64,000 nucleotides of DNA, taken from contig CALDYP010000038.1 of the NCBI GenBank assembly GCA_937944445.1, positions 46,940 through 110,939 of the forward strand, given 5' to 3'. Of this stretch, positions 23,047-31,385 are shown in pieces. The position numbers were made by a program, and so were the translations under genes. A model generated the notes under the pieces. It was not told the origin of the DNA and made no database searches. It saw only the letters and a list, made by a program, of their open reading frames with translations. Positions within the stretch are counted from its first letter, which is position 1. Each line of letters starts with the position of its first letter. The DNA comes from an uncultured Anaerolineae bacterium. Lineage in GTDB: Bacteria > Chloroflexota > Anaerolineae > Aggregatilineales > Phototrophicaceae.

Positions 23047-23254
23047 GCGCACAAGCCATGCCACGCTGCGCCAATCGTGGCACGCCATCGCCGTGTGACC
23101 GAGTGTCAGCAGCACAAGTTAACAGGCACATCAAAACGACGATATTGTACCCAACGGACTTATGAATGTCCAATTTTTCACAAGACACTCAGCCCCTCAG
23201 TGACTTACAAGCGCGTTAAGCAACTTCCTATCCGTTACGGGCAGCAGTGATGGT

Positions 23255-23260
23255 TATAAT
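23255..23260 (+). promoter_or_regulatory. -10 box of the proline catabolic pair
   Basis: A perfect TATAAT on the plus strand, 65 nt upstream of the proline dehydrogenase ATG and preceded by TGGT. No strong -35 is seen. Confidence 0.45.
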
Positions 23261-23324
23261 TTAATCTTGTGAAGGGTCACTTTAACGTTATGCTCGTTAT
23301 GCAATTTGGGGTAAGGTCAAACAC

Positions 23325-24245
23325 ATGATCAAGCAATTTCTCTTGTACCTATCAACCGCAGGCTGGGCGCGCAGCATCGTCACCAATTGGGGCATCGCGC
23401 GGCGGATGGCGCGCCGTTTCGTCGCCGGGGAACAGCTCGAAGAGGCCATCCAAGCAACAAAAACGCTCAACGAGCGCGGCATCCTCGTCACGTTGGACTA
23501 CTTGGGCGAAAGCGTGACAAACGCCAAAGACACCGAGGACGTCGTGGCGATGTACCAACTCGTGCTCGACCGCATCCATCAGCACCAGCTTCAGAGCGGC
23601 ATCTCCGTCAAGCTCACGCACCTCGGCCTCGACCTGAGCGAAGAACTGTGCGTCACCAACCTGCGCCACATCCTGAGCCGCGCCAAGCAGTACGGCATCC
23701 CCGTCACCATCGACATGGAGAGCACCGCCTACACCGATACCACGCTGCGCATCTACCGCACCATGCGCGATGAATACGACTTCGACAACGTCGGCACGGT
23801 CATCCAAGCCTATCTCTACCGCTCTGAGAGCGACATGGTGGCCCTAGCGAACGAAAACGCCCACATCCGCCTGTGCAAAGGCGCATACCTCGAGCCTGCC
23901 GACCGCGCCTTCCCTAACAAAGCCGACGTAGACAAGAACTACGTGAAGCTGCTGGAGACGTACCTCGGCACGCCCGGCAGCGCCTATCTGTGCATCGCCA
24001 CTCACGACGAGAACATGATCCACGCTGCGGAGCAGTACATCGCCGCGCGGAACGTCCCCCAATCGCGCTATGAGTTCCAGATGCTTTACGGCGTGCGCGG
24101 CGAACGACAGGGCGAACTCGCCAAAAAGCACAAGATGCGCGTTTACGTGCCGTTCGGTGAGGCATGGTATCCCTACTTCATGCGCCGCCTTGCCGAGCGC
24201 CCCGCCAACATGTGGTTCTTCATCCGCAGCTTCGTTGGCACATAA
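23325..24245 (+). CDS. proline dehydrogenase (FAD-dependent, monofunctional)
   Basis: Oxidises L-proline to 1-pyrroline-5-carboxylate, passing electrons to FAD and the quinone pool. The 306-residue length matches the monofunctional ProDH family of Gram-positive and Deinococcus type. The barrel motifs are intact: RLCKGAYLEP, YEFQMLYGVR and VYVPFGEAWYPYFMRRLAERP, the last holding the substrate-binding arginine pair. It is followed 27 nt later by P5C dehydrogenase on the same strand, making the two-step proline-to-glutamate pathway. Confidence 0.95.
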   Translation: MIKQFLLYLSTAGWARSIVTNWGIARRMARRFVAGEQLEEAIQATKTLNERGILVTLDYLGESVTNAKDTEDVVAMYQLVLDRIHQHQLQSGISVKLTHLGLDLSEELCVTNLRHILSRAKQYGIPVTIDMESTAYTDTTLRIYRTMRDEYDFDNVGTVIQAYLYRSESDMVALANENAHIRLCKGAYLEPADRAFPNKADVDKNYVKLLETYLGTPGSAYLCIATHDENMIHAAEQYIAARNVPQSRYEFQMLYGVRGERQGELAKKHKMRVYVPFGEAWYPYFMRRLAERPANMWFFIRSFVGT

Positions 24246-24272
24246 CCAACCCTACACCACAAGGAGATCGCT

Positions 24273-25832
24273 ATGCTTCCCCCTTATCGGCCAGAACCGT
24301 TCACAGACTTCACCCAGCCCGCCAATCGGCAGGCGTTCGAGCAAGCGCTGGCCAAGGTGACGGCCAGCCTCGGCCAGACCTACCCGCTGGTGATCGGCGG
24401 CGAGCGCATCCCCCTCAGCGACGTGTTCCCCAGCGTCAACCCGGCCCGCCCATCGCAGGTGCTGGGTTACTTCGCCAACGGAACCGCTGAACACGCCGAC
24501 CGCGCCACAGAGGCCGCCTACGAGGCGTTCAAAACGTGGCAGTACACCCCACCCGCCGAGCGCGCTCGCTACTTGCTCAACGCCGCCGCCGAGATGCGCC
24601 GCCGCAAGCACGAATTCAGCGCCCTGCTCGTGCTGGAGGTTGGCAAGAGTTGGGCCGAGGCCGACGCCGACACCGCTGAAGCGATCGACTTCATGGAGTA
24701 CTACGCGCGCCAGATGCTGCGCCTCGCCGACAGCAGCCATCTGCTCACCCACTGGGCAGGCGAGCAGCTCCAGCTTGCGTACATTCCGCTGGGCGTGGGC
24801 GCGGTCATCCCGCCGTGGAACTTTGCCAACGCCATCCTTGCCGGTATGACCGCTGCCACGCTCGTAGCGGGCAACACCTGCGTCCTCAAACCCGCCGAGC
24901 AAAGCCCCCTCATCGGCTATCACGTGGCAGAACTGTTCTGGCGGATGGGACTGCCTGCGGGCGTGCTCAACTTCCTCACCGGCCCCGGCGAGGTCGTCGG
25001 CGCGCGCATGGTCGAACACCCGCTGACGCGCTTCATCGCCTTCACTGGCAGCCGCGCCGTCGGGGTGCAGATTTATGAGGTGGCCAGCCGCGTTCAGCCC
25101 GGCCAGAAGTGGCTCAAGCGCTCGATCCTTGAGATGGGCGGCAAGGATGCCGTCGTCGTCGATGAAACAGCTGACCTTGCTGAGGCGGCCAAGGGCATCG
25201 TCGCCAGCGCGTTCGGCTTCGGTGGGCAGAAGTGCAGCGCTGGCTCACGGGCGATCTTGGTGCAAGACGTCTACGACGCGGTGACCAAACAAGTCGTAGA
25301 GCTGACGGAAGCGCTCACCGTCGGCGACACGTCCATCAGCCCTGAGGTCTACATGGGGCCAGTGATCGACCAAGAGAGCTACGATCGCATCCGTCGCTAC
25401 ATCGACATCGGCGCGACAGAAGGTGAGCTGCTCACTGGCGGGCACATCATCGAGACTGACGAGAACGGTTACTTCATCCAGCCGACGATCTTCGGCGGCG
25501 TTGATCCGCGCGCGCGCATCGCTCAAGAAGAGATCTTCGGGCCGGTGCTGGCGCTCATCCGCGCCCAAGACTTCGATCATGCGCTGCACATCGCCAACGA
25601 CACCGAGTACGGCCTCACCGGGGCGCTCTACAGCCAGAGCCGCGCCCACATCGAACGCGCCATGCGCGAGTTCCACGTGGGCAACCTCTACTTCAATCGC
25701 AAGTGCACGGGAGCGCTCGTCGGTGTGAACCCGTTCGGCGGCTTCAACATGAGCGGAACCGACAGCAAAGCTGGCGGGCCGGACTATCTGCTGCTGTTCA
25801 CGCAAGCTAAGAGCATCGCCGAGAAGCTGTAG
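24273..25832 (+). CDS. L-glutamate gamma-semialdehyde (P5C) dehydrogenase
   Basis: NAD-dependent oxidation of glutamate semialdehyde to glutamate. The 519 residues fit the family. The catalytic cysteine is in [12 protein letters not shown], the general-base glutamate in [11 protein letters not shown], and the NAD-binding asparagine region reads [10 protein letters not shown] strong AAGGAG ribosome-binding site lies 6 nt before the ATG. It is coupled to the ProDH gene in a two-gene operon and converges with a Uma2-family gene. Confidence 0.95.
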   Translation: MLPPYRPEPFTDFTQPANRQAFEQALAKVTASLGQTYPLVIGGERIPLSDVFPSVNPARPSQVLGYFANGTAEHADRATEAAYEAFKTWQYTPPAERARYLLNAAAEMRRRKHEFSALLVLEVGKSWAEADADTAEAIDFMEYYARQMLRLADSSHLLTHWAGEQLQLAYIPLGVGAVIPPWNFANAILAGMTAATLVAGNTCVLKPAEQSPLIGYHVAELFWRMGLPAGVLNFLTGPGEVVGARMVEHPLTRFIAFTGSRAVGVQIYEVASRVQPGQKWLKRSILEMGGKDAVVVDETADLAEAAKGIVASAFGFGGQKCSAGSRAILVQDVYDAVTKQVVELTEALTVGDTSISPEVYMGPVIDQESYDRIRRYIDIGATEGELLTGGHIIETDENGYFIQPTIFGGVDPRARIAQEEIFGPVLALIRAQDFDHALHIANDTEYGLTGALYSQSRAHIERAMREFHVGNLYFNRKCTGALVGVNPFGGFNMSGTDSKAGGPDYLLLFTQAKSIAEKL

Positions 25833-25857
25833 ATCACCCTGCAGGGGGCGTGGCGCG

Positions 25858-26433
25858 TCATGCCCCTTGCGCTGGCTGCGGCGCGGCTTCCTGAGGCGGC
25901 AGCAAGGCGCTGACCGCCACCGCCACGCCCAGCGCGGCGCTGTAGAAAGCTTCCTCGCGCCCATACACCCCGCGATGGGCGAAGCGCTCCCCCTCTCGCA
26001 CGAACACCTCTGCATGCTCCGCGTCCGGGTCAACCAGCCAATACTCCCCCACCCCACAGCGCTCGTACACGCGGAACTTGCGCCGCTTGTCCGCGTCCCG
26101 CGTCGAGGGCGACAGCACTTCCACCACCAGCTCCGGCGCGCCGATCACCCGCTGCGCCGTCACCGCCGTTTGCGTCCCCTCGCTCAACCAGATCACATCC
26201 GGCTGCGCCACGTTCTGCGCGTCTAACTCCACGTCCAGCGGCGCAAGCAGCGTCATGCCGCGCTGCAAGGCGTTCAGAAAGACGGCAATCAACAACACAA
26301 TCTGCTGATGCTTGACGGACGGCGACGGCACGACGATTACCTCCCCCTCGATCAGCTCCAGCCGATCCGCAGCCGCCTCCGCCTGAGCGTAAAACTCGGC
26401 AAGGCTCGATTGTTCTACCGCGCGTTCAGTCAT
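25858..26433 (-). CDS. Uma2-family (PD-(D/E)XK-like) protein
   Basis: A 191-residue member of the Uma2/DUF820 family, which has a restriction-endonuclease-like fold. Visible core elements are QPDVIW, ELVVEVLSPSTR (motif with the acidic residue and Glu-x-Leu) and GVGEYWLVDPD. The biological role of Uma2 proteins is unknown, although they are abundant in Cyanobacteria and Chloroflexota. A GTG immediately before the ATG could also start translation; the ATG was chosen. It is not clearly operonic, lying 24 nt after the dehydratase gene region on the other side. Confidence 0.85.
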   Translation of the reverse strand: MTERAVEQSSLAEFYAQAEAAADRLELIEGEVIVVPSPSVKHQQIVLLIAVFLNALQRGMTLLAPLDVELDAQNVAQPDVIWLSEGTQTAVTAQRVIGAPELVVEVLSPSTRDADKRRKFRVYERCGVGEYWLVDPDAEHAEVFVREGERFAHRGVYGREEAFYSAALGVAVAVSALLPPQEAAPQPAQGA

Positions 26434-26460
26434 CACAAACTACCCTCAACAGCTTCAAGC

Positions 26461-27444
26461 CTAGCCTACCACAGGTTCGGCCTCGCCGCGCAAGATGTCG
26501 GCCATCGTCGCGCCGTCCACGTTGCCGCCGCTGATGATCGCCCCGATGCGCCGCCCTTTGACCTTGCCCGTCAGCAGCGCCGCCAGCGCCAGCGCGCCAC
26601 TCGGCTCGACGACCATCTTGAGCGTGTAGAAGCTGAAGCGCACGGCCTCGCGGATCTCTTCTTCCGAGATCGTCACCAAGTCGTCTACGTGCTGGCGGAA
26701 GATCGGCCACGTCAGCGTGCCGAGCGAGGGCGTGCGCGCGCCGTCAGCGATGGTCTGCGGGTTGTGGACGACGTGCAGCACCCCCGTCCGAAAGGTGAGC
26801 GTCGCGTCACAGCCCAGCTCTGGCTCTGCGCCCACCACACGGCACGACGGCAGCCGCCCTTTCGTCGCCAGCGCGGTTCCGCTCAGCAGGCCGCCGCCGC
26901 CGACGCACGCCACCATCACATCCAACTCGCCCACCTCGTCGATCAGCTCGTAGGCCGCCGTCCCCTGCCCAGCGATCACGTGGGGGTGGTTGTAAGGCGG
27001 GATCACCGTGTAGCCGTGTTCCTCAGCCAGCGCGCGCCCGACCTCTTCACGGTTCTGCGTGGACGGGTCGTAGAGGACGACCGCCGCGCCGTAACCCTCG
27101 GTCGCCTGCCGTTTGATCGCGGGGGCGTCGGTCGGCATCACAATCGTGGTGCGCACGCCCATCAGTTGGCCGCTCAGCGCGATGGCCTGCGCATGGTTGC
27201 CGGACGAGAACGCCAGCACGCCGCGCCGCTTCTGCTCAGCGCTGAGCAGGCGCATCGCGTTCCACGCCCCGCGGAACTTGAACGCCCCCACCCGCTGGAA
27301 ATTCTCGCATTTGAGGAACACCTCTGCGCCCACCCGCGCATTGAGGCGGCGAGAGGTCATCACAGGCGTGTTGTGAGCCGCCTCACGCACCCGCTGTGCC
27401 GCGGCTTCTACGTCGGCAAAGGCGACCGCCAGCGGCTCACTCAT
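26461..27444 (-). CDS. threonine/serine dehydratase, PLP fold type II
   Basis: A 327-residue PLP enzyme. The lysine forming the Schiff base is K56 in AFKFRGAWN, the phosphate-binding region SSGNHAQAIAL is intact and GGGGLLSGTA fits the PLP-phosphate loop. No C-terminal ACT regulatory domain is present, so it resembles catabolic threonine/serine dehydratase or serine racemase. Its start overlaps the proC stop by 8 nt. The neighbouring genes (proC, an amino-acid racemase-like enolase, GNAT) support a role in amino-acid conversion. The exact substrate cannot be told from sequence. Confidence 0.9.
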   Translation of the reverse strand: MSEPLAVAFADVEAAAQRVREAAHNTPVMTSRRLNARVGAEVFLKCENFQRVGAFKFRGAWNAMRLLSAEQKRRGVLAFSSGNHAQAIALSGQLMGVRTTIVMPTDAPAIKRQATEGYGAAVVLYDPSTQNREEVGRALAEEHGYTVIPPYNHPHVIAGQGTAAYELIDEVGELDVMVACVGGGGLLSGTALATKGRLPSCRVVGAEPELGCDATLTFRTGVLHVVHNPQTIADGARTPSLGTLTWPIFRQHVDDLVTISEEEIREAVRFSFYTLKMVVEPSGALALAALLTGKVKGRRIGAIISGGNVDGATMADILRGEAEPVVG

Positions 27445-28270
27445 CGCGCCCGCCCAGCTCCACCGCCCGCTGATAGGCCGCCCAGATGCCTTCCGCCACC
27501 GCCGTGCGGAACTGCAAGCGCTCCAGTTGATACAAGGCGGCGGCGGTCGTCCCGCCCGGGCTGGTCACTTGGTTGCGCAAGATCGCCGGGTGCTGGCCGC
27601 TGCGCTGGATGTAGTCCGCAGAGCCTTTGATCGTCTGCATCACCAGCTTGCTGGCGTCCCGATGGGTGAAGCCCATGCGCACACCCGCGTCGATCATCGC
27701 CTCCATGAACAGGAACACATAGGCTGGCCCACTGCCGGACAGCGCCGTGGCCATGTCCAACAGGCGCTCATCGTCCACGTAAAGCTGCTCGCCCAGCGCC
27801 CCTAGCAGCGTGGCCGCCTGCTCGCGCTGCTTCTCCTCGACTTCCTGCGTGGCGCACCACACCGTCATCCCCTCGCCGATTTGGGCGGGCGTGTTGGGCA
27901 TCGAGCGCACCACGCGGCTGTTCAACACCTGCGTGACGATCGTCCGCATCTTCACGCTGGCCACAATCGACAGCACGAGTTCCACGCTGTCGATGCGCCC
28001 ACGAAGCTGCGACAGCACCCGCTCCATCACCTGCGGCTTGACCGCCAAGATGAGGATGTCCGCATGGCGCGCAGCCTCAAGGTTGTCCGTCGTGAAGCGC
28101 ACGCCGTACTGAGTCATCAGGTCGTGCCCCTTTTCGGCGTGGGGGTCGGCTGCGATGATCTGGTCGCCATGCAGCAGCCCTTGATTGAGCATCCCCGCGA
28201 TCATGGCGGTTCCCATTGCCCCCGCCCCGATAAACGCGACTGTCGATTCCTTGAAAAGTTCTGCGCTCAT
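27437..28270 (-). CDS. proC: pyrroline-5-carboxylate reductase
   Basis: Last step of proline synthesis, reducing P5C with NAD(P)H. The 277-residue length, the N-terminal GAGAMGTAMIAG Rossmann motif, the VRSMPNTPAQIGEGMT segment and the C-terminal LRNQVTSPGGTTAAALY signature are all typical. It lies 3 nt after the enolase-superfamily gene and overlaps the dehydratase gene by 8 nt. Proline oxidation is encoded just upstream on the opposite strand, so both arms are within 5 kb. Confidence 0.96.
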   Translation of the reverse strand: MSAELFKESTVAFIGAGAMGTAMIAGMLNQGLLHGDQIIAADPHAEKGHDLMTQYGVRFTTDNLEAARHADILILAVKPQVMERVLSQLRGRIDSVELVLSIVASVKMRTIVTQVLNSRVVRSMPNTPAQIGEGMTVWCATQEVEEKQREQAATLLGALGEQLYVDDERLLDMATALSGSGPAYVFLFMEAMIDAGVRMGFTHRDASKLVMQTIKGSADYIQRSGQHPAILRNQVTSPGGTTAAALYQLERLQFRTAVAEGIWAAYQRAVELGGRDE

Positions 28271-28273
28271 GTC

Positions 28274-29428
28274 TCACCCAATCGGATAGTAATTCTGCTC
28301 GTACCAGCGGGCGACGGCCTGTTCCAGCCGCGCGCGCACCACCTCCACACCGATGCCGTGACCATTCGGGACGCTCAAAGTGCTGTCCGCGTTGAGGACG
28401 AACGGCGGCTCCGTGATGTCCTCTGTGAAGTAGCGATCGGTCGCGCTGATGTCGCACGGCAGCGTCACGCCCGGCAGCGACGCAAACGCTACGTTTTGCG
28501 CCCGCCCGACGCCCGTCTCCAACATCCCACCGATCCACAGCGGCAGCTTGTGTTCCACCGCCACGCGATACACGTCCAGCGCCTCCGCAAAGCCACCCAC
28601 GCGCGCCGGCTTCAGGTTCAAGATGCCAATCGCTCCCACCTGAATCGCCAGCCGCAGATCGTTGGCCGATTTGACGCTCTCATCTAGGCAGATGGGTGTC
28701 TTCAACTGCGGCTGAAGCTGGCTGTGCTCGTAGATGTCATCGTGTGCCAGCGGCTGCTCGATCATCAGCAGGTTGAACTCGTCCAACTGTTTGAGGTGCT
28801 CGGCATCTTGGAGCGTGTAGGCGCTGTTCGCGTCCAGCATGATCATCGTGTCAGGGAAGGCGGCGCGCACGCCCCGCGCCAGTGCCACATCCCAGCCGGG
28901 CGCAATTTTGAGCTTGATCCGCTGGTAGCCTTGATCGAGGCGCTTGCGGATGATGGCGACGGTCGCTTCAACGCTGGGCTGAATGCCAATGCTCACGCCG
29001 ACCACCGCGCGGTTCGTCGAGGCGTGCTCTGGTGGCAAATATGACGCGAACAAGTCGGCCAAGCGCGCGGCGTTCGTCTTGGCGAAGGCGTCCCAGATCG
29101 CCCCCTCGATCCCAGCGCGCGTGTGCTTGTTGTCCCGCAGGTGATGCAGCAGCGTTCGCCCCTCAAACGGGTCAGCCAGCGTCTTGCCGATTAAGCTAGG
29201 CACAAGGAAGTGCTTCATCAGGTGATACGCCGTGCCGACCGTCTCACCGCAGTAGCCCGGCTCAGGCGCAACGGCTGCCTCGCCCCAGCCAGTCACCCCC
29301 TCGCTGGTGACGAGTTCGACGATGATCGCCGCTTTGAACGGCTCCATGCCGAAGCTGGTGCGCAGCGGCTCCACAAACGGGATCGCCACGGGGTGCAGAT
29401 GAATCGCTGCAATTGTGATGGGCTTCAT
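28274..29428 (-). CDS. o-succinylbenzoate synthase / N-succinylamino-acid racemase (enolase superfamily)
   Basis: A 384-residue MR-subgroup enolase-superfamily enzyme. The active-site layout is visible as K172-x-K174, the metal ligands D199, E224 and D249, and the opposite-side K273. This matches the OSBS/NSAR family. No other menaquinone gene is nearby, while a GNAT protein lies immediately upstream and proC downstream. By analogy with the known Geobacillus D-to-L amino-acid pathway, NSAR activity is the likelier physiological role. I infer this from context; OSBS activity cannot be excluded. Confidence 0.85.
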   Translation of the reverse strand: MKPITIAAIHLHPVAIPFVEPLRTSFGMEPFKAAIIVELVTSEGVTGWGEAAVAPEPGYCGETVGTAYHLMKHFLVPSLIGKTLADPFEGRTLLHHLRDNKHTRAGIEGAIWDAFAKTNAARLADLFASYLPPEHASTNRAVVGVSIGIQPSVEATVAIIRKRLDQGYQRIKLKIAPGWDVALARGVRAAFPDTMIMLDANSAYTLQDAEHLKQLDEFNLLMIEQPLAHDDIYEHSQLQPQLKTPICLDESVKSANDLRLAIQVGAIGILNLKPARVGGFAEALDVYRVAVEHKLPLWIGGMLETGVGRAQNVAFASLPGVTLPCDISATDRYFTEDITEPPFVLNADSTLSVPNGHGIGVEVVRARLEQAVARWYEQNYYPIG

Positions 29429-29438
29429 TCAAAACTCC

Positions 29439-30278
29439 TCAAAAGGTAAACGTGCCGTCGTCCGGCGTGAACACGTAAAACGTTTGCTCGCCGCGGCGGA
29501 TGACATCCGTGGCCAGATAGCCTGCTGCGAACAGCGCGGGGAACGCCTCGCGCGCGTAGGCCCGCCACGCGCCCGCCAGCGGCGCATCGGACTTTTCAAG
29601 GGCTTGAACGTCCGGCGGGATCTCCAACAGCAGCGCAGGCGCGCCAAGCGACACCCCCAGAAAGCGCGGCTGCCCCGCCTCCACCGCGCCAACGCAGACC
29701 CCATCGGCGTGCTCGCGCGCGGAACGATCGGCAACGTGCGGGTGCGCCACCCACCAGTTGGCCACCAAACGATCACCGCTCAGCGTCGGGTTGGCGGCGT
29801 CCACTCCGAAGAAGTCCATCTGGTACGCCTGCCCGACTGCGCCCAGCTTGTGCAGGTTCAAGTAGGCGTTGCGCGCGATGAGCGGGTCAAACGTCCACGT
29901 GACCAATGGCACACCGTGATCAAGCGCGAACTGCCGCTGTGCCTGTTTGAGGTGCTCGCCGATCTTGTAGTTGCGATACTCCGGCAGCACGACCATCCGC
30001 TTGCTCATGACGAGCAGCGCATCCCGCGCCGGGGTGCGATCTGCTGGCGTGATCTTCGCGCCGAGGAAGCCCATCAACAGCCCGACCAGCTTACCATCGA
30101 CGAATGCCCCGAACACGTGCCCGCCGTAGTTAGCCATGCTCAACAGCATGTGCAGCGGCACGATGTCGCTCATGTCGCTGCCCCAATAAATCTTCTGAAG
30201 TTCAACGGCTTGCTGCAGCTCATCTGGTGTGCGCAGCGCGCGAATCTCAACCGGGGGTGTGGCCATAGGCGATTGCAT
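29439..30278 (-). CDS. GNAT-superfamily acyltransferase (COG3375-like)
   Basis: A 279-residue protein with one GNAT-type fold in its first half. The fold has the acyl-CoA-binding region LPEYRNYKIGEHLKQAQ and a long C-terminal arm. The family is a predicted GNAT acyltransferase and often sits beside OSBS/NSAR genes. In Geobacillus a GNAT enzyme N-succinylates D-amino acids for the racemase. It lies 10 nt upstream of the racemase-like gene and 6 nt after an SDR gene. A second in-frame ATG at 30266 with AGGA 9-12 nt upstream is an alternative start. Confidence 0.78.
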   Translation of the reverse strand: MQSPMATPPVEIRALRTPDELQQAVELQKIYWGSDMSDIVPLHMLLSMANYGGHVFGAFVDGKLVGLLMGFLGAKITPADRTPARDALLVMSKRMVVLPEYRNYKIGEHLKQAQRQFALDHGVPLVTWTFDPLIARNAYLNLHKLGAVGQAYQMDFFGVDAANPTLSGDRLVANWWVAHPHVADRSAREHADGVCVGAVEAGQPRFLGVSLGAPALLLEIPPDVQALEKSDAPLAGAWRAYAREAFPALFAAGYLATDVIRRGEQTFYVFTPDDGTFTF

Positions 30279-30284
30279 CCTAGA

Positions 30285-31247
30285 TTAAACCGACACGTTG
30301 GCGCGAGGCCGCCGCTGAAACACGTAGCGCAAGGCGCGGCGCGCGCTGGCCTGCCGCGGCAGGTACGTCACAAGCGTGTCCTCAAGGCGGCGCGGCTGAA
30401 ACCCAAAATATTCGTACATGTTGCCGAGCTGTGTCGTCCGATTTGTGGCGAGGACGTCCAGCCACTGCGACGTCATCAGCGTGCGGCGGTAGATCCGCTC
30501 ATACAGCCACACGATCACCCGCATCAGGTAGGGCGGCACAGGGATCACCACCCGACGCCGACGACACACCCGCTGCACCGTGCTGATCAAGTCCGCCAGC
30601 GTCGTGTATTCGATGCCGCCGATCTCCATCGTGCGATCCACCGCGTCAAGCGATTCAAGGCTGGCCACGATCGCGCGCGTCAAATCGTCGATGTGCAGCG
30701 GGTGCAGCACGACCTCACCCCGACCGGGCATCAAGAAGAACAGCGGGTTGATGCTCAACATCATAGCGATGTGGTTGATGAACGCATCCTCCGGCCCGAA
30801 CACCAGCCCTGAGCGGAGGATGGTGTAGGCCAGCCCCGAGCCGCGCACTAACTCTTCCTCTAGGCCTTTGACGCGGTGCAGCACATACCCCGCCGAGGAC
30901 GCCGCGCCGAGGTGGCTCAGCAGGATGATCCGCCCCACGCGCGCGCTGCGCGCCACCGCAATCAGCGACTGCGTGCCCGCCAGTTCCACCAGCTCAAGGT
31001 CGCGCTGACTGCCCCACCACATCGCGCTTGCCAGATGAATGATCGTGTGCACGCCCGTGCATGCCTTCAGCAGCACTTCGTCGTCGTTCAATCGCCCGGC
31101 AAACACCTCTGGCTGCGGCAGATCCGCCCAGAGCGCGGGCGGCAATTCCTCCGGCGCGAGCAGCACCCGCACTGGAAGCTGCTGGCGCAGCAGTTCAGCC
31201 ACCACATGCCGCCCGATGAAACCAGCCGCCCCTGTGACCAAAATCAT
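30285..31247 (-). CDS. NAD(P)-binding SDR (complex I NDUFA9/NmrA-like)
   Basis: A 320-residue atypical SDR. It has an N-terminal Rossmann motif TGAAGFIG and a long sequence typical of NAD(P)H-binding NDUFA9/NmrA-like proteins (AYTILRSGLVFGPEDAF). The catalytic YxxxK is not clean, so it may be a nucleotide-binding sensor or lipid/quinone-modifying enzyme. An AAGGTGG ribosome-binding site precedes the ATG. It is transcribed divergently from fabF and heads the GNAT-NSAR-proC-dehydratase run. No substrate can be inferred. Confidence 0.8.
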   Translation of the reverse strand: MILVTGAAGFIGRHVVAELLRQQLPVRVLLAPEELPPALWADLPQPEVFAGRLNDDEVLLKACTGVHTIIHLASAMWWGSQRDLELVELAGTQSLIAVARSARVGRIILLSHLGAASSAGYVLHRVKGLEEELVRGSGLAYTILRSGLVFGPEDAFINHIAMMLSINPLFFLMPGRGEVVLHPLHIDDLTRAIVASLESLDAVDRTMEIGGIEYTTLADLISTVQRVCRRRRVVIPVPPYLMRVIVWLYERIYRRTLMTSQWLDVLATNRTTQLGNMYEYFGFQPRRLEDTLVTYLPRQASARRALRYVFQRRPRANVSV

Positions 31248-31293
31248 AACTTGCGTGCCACCTTCGTGTTCATTACGCTAAGATAAGCTTGCT

Positions 31294-31353
31294 GCTCCGG
31301 TGGTGGATTATAGCGTATGGCGCGCATTTCCGCGTCTCACAACGCACCGGAGC
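31294..31353 (+). promoter_or_regulatory. inverted repeats in the fabF leader
   Basis: A 9-bp inverted repeat GCTCCGGTG/CACCGGAGC with a 42-nt spacer lies upstream of fabF. The second arm also forms a local hairpin AACGC/GCGTT with a 6-nt loop (31341-31356), so two mutually exclusive folds are possible in a leader RNA. It could also be an operator. No known riboswitch motif was recognised. Confidence 0.35.
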
Positions 31354-31385
31354 GTTCGTTTAAGGGATACCACGGGAGTACAACC

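Larger units (their letters stand above)
22993..23324. promoter_or_regulatory. divergent atpA / proline dehydrogenase intergenic region
   Basis: A 332-nt region, the longest without a gene. It holds a minus-strand TATAAT for atpA (23041-23046) and a plus-strand TATAAT for proline dehydrogenase (23255-23260). There is a 7-bp inverted repeat TGCCACG/CGTGGCA with a 10-nt gap (23059-23082) where the atpA -35 would lie. Two TTGTGAA heptamers in opposite orientation are at 23177-23183 and 23267-23273. I see no tRNA, small RNA or credible small gene in it. Confidence 0.6.

Noticed and set aside
25841..25850. CCCTGCAGGG palindrome between P5CDH and Uma2
   Set aside because: A 10-bp palindrome without loop or flanking T tract; too common in GC-rich DNA to interpret.
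26308..27630. Plus-strand frame opposite the dehydratase
   Set aside because: Spans three real minus-strand genes and carries no motif.
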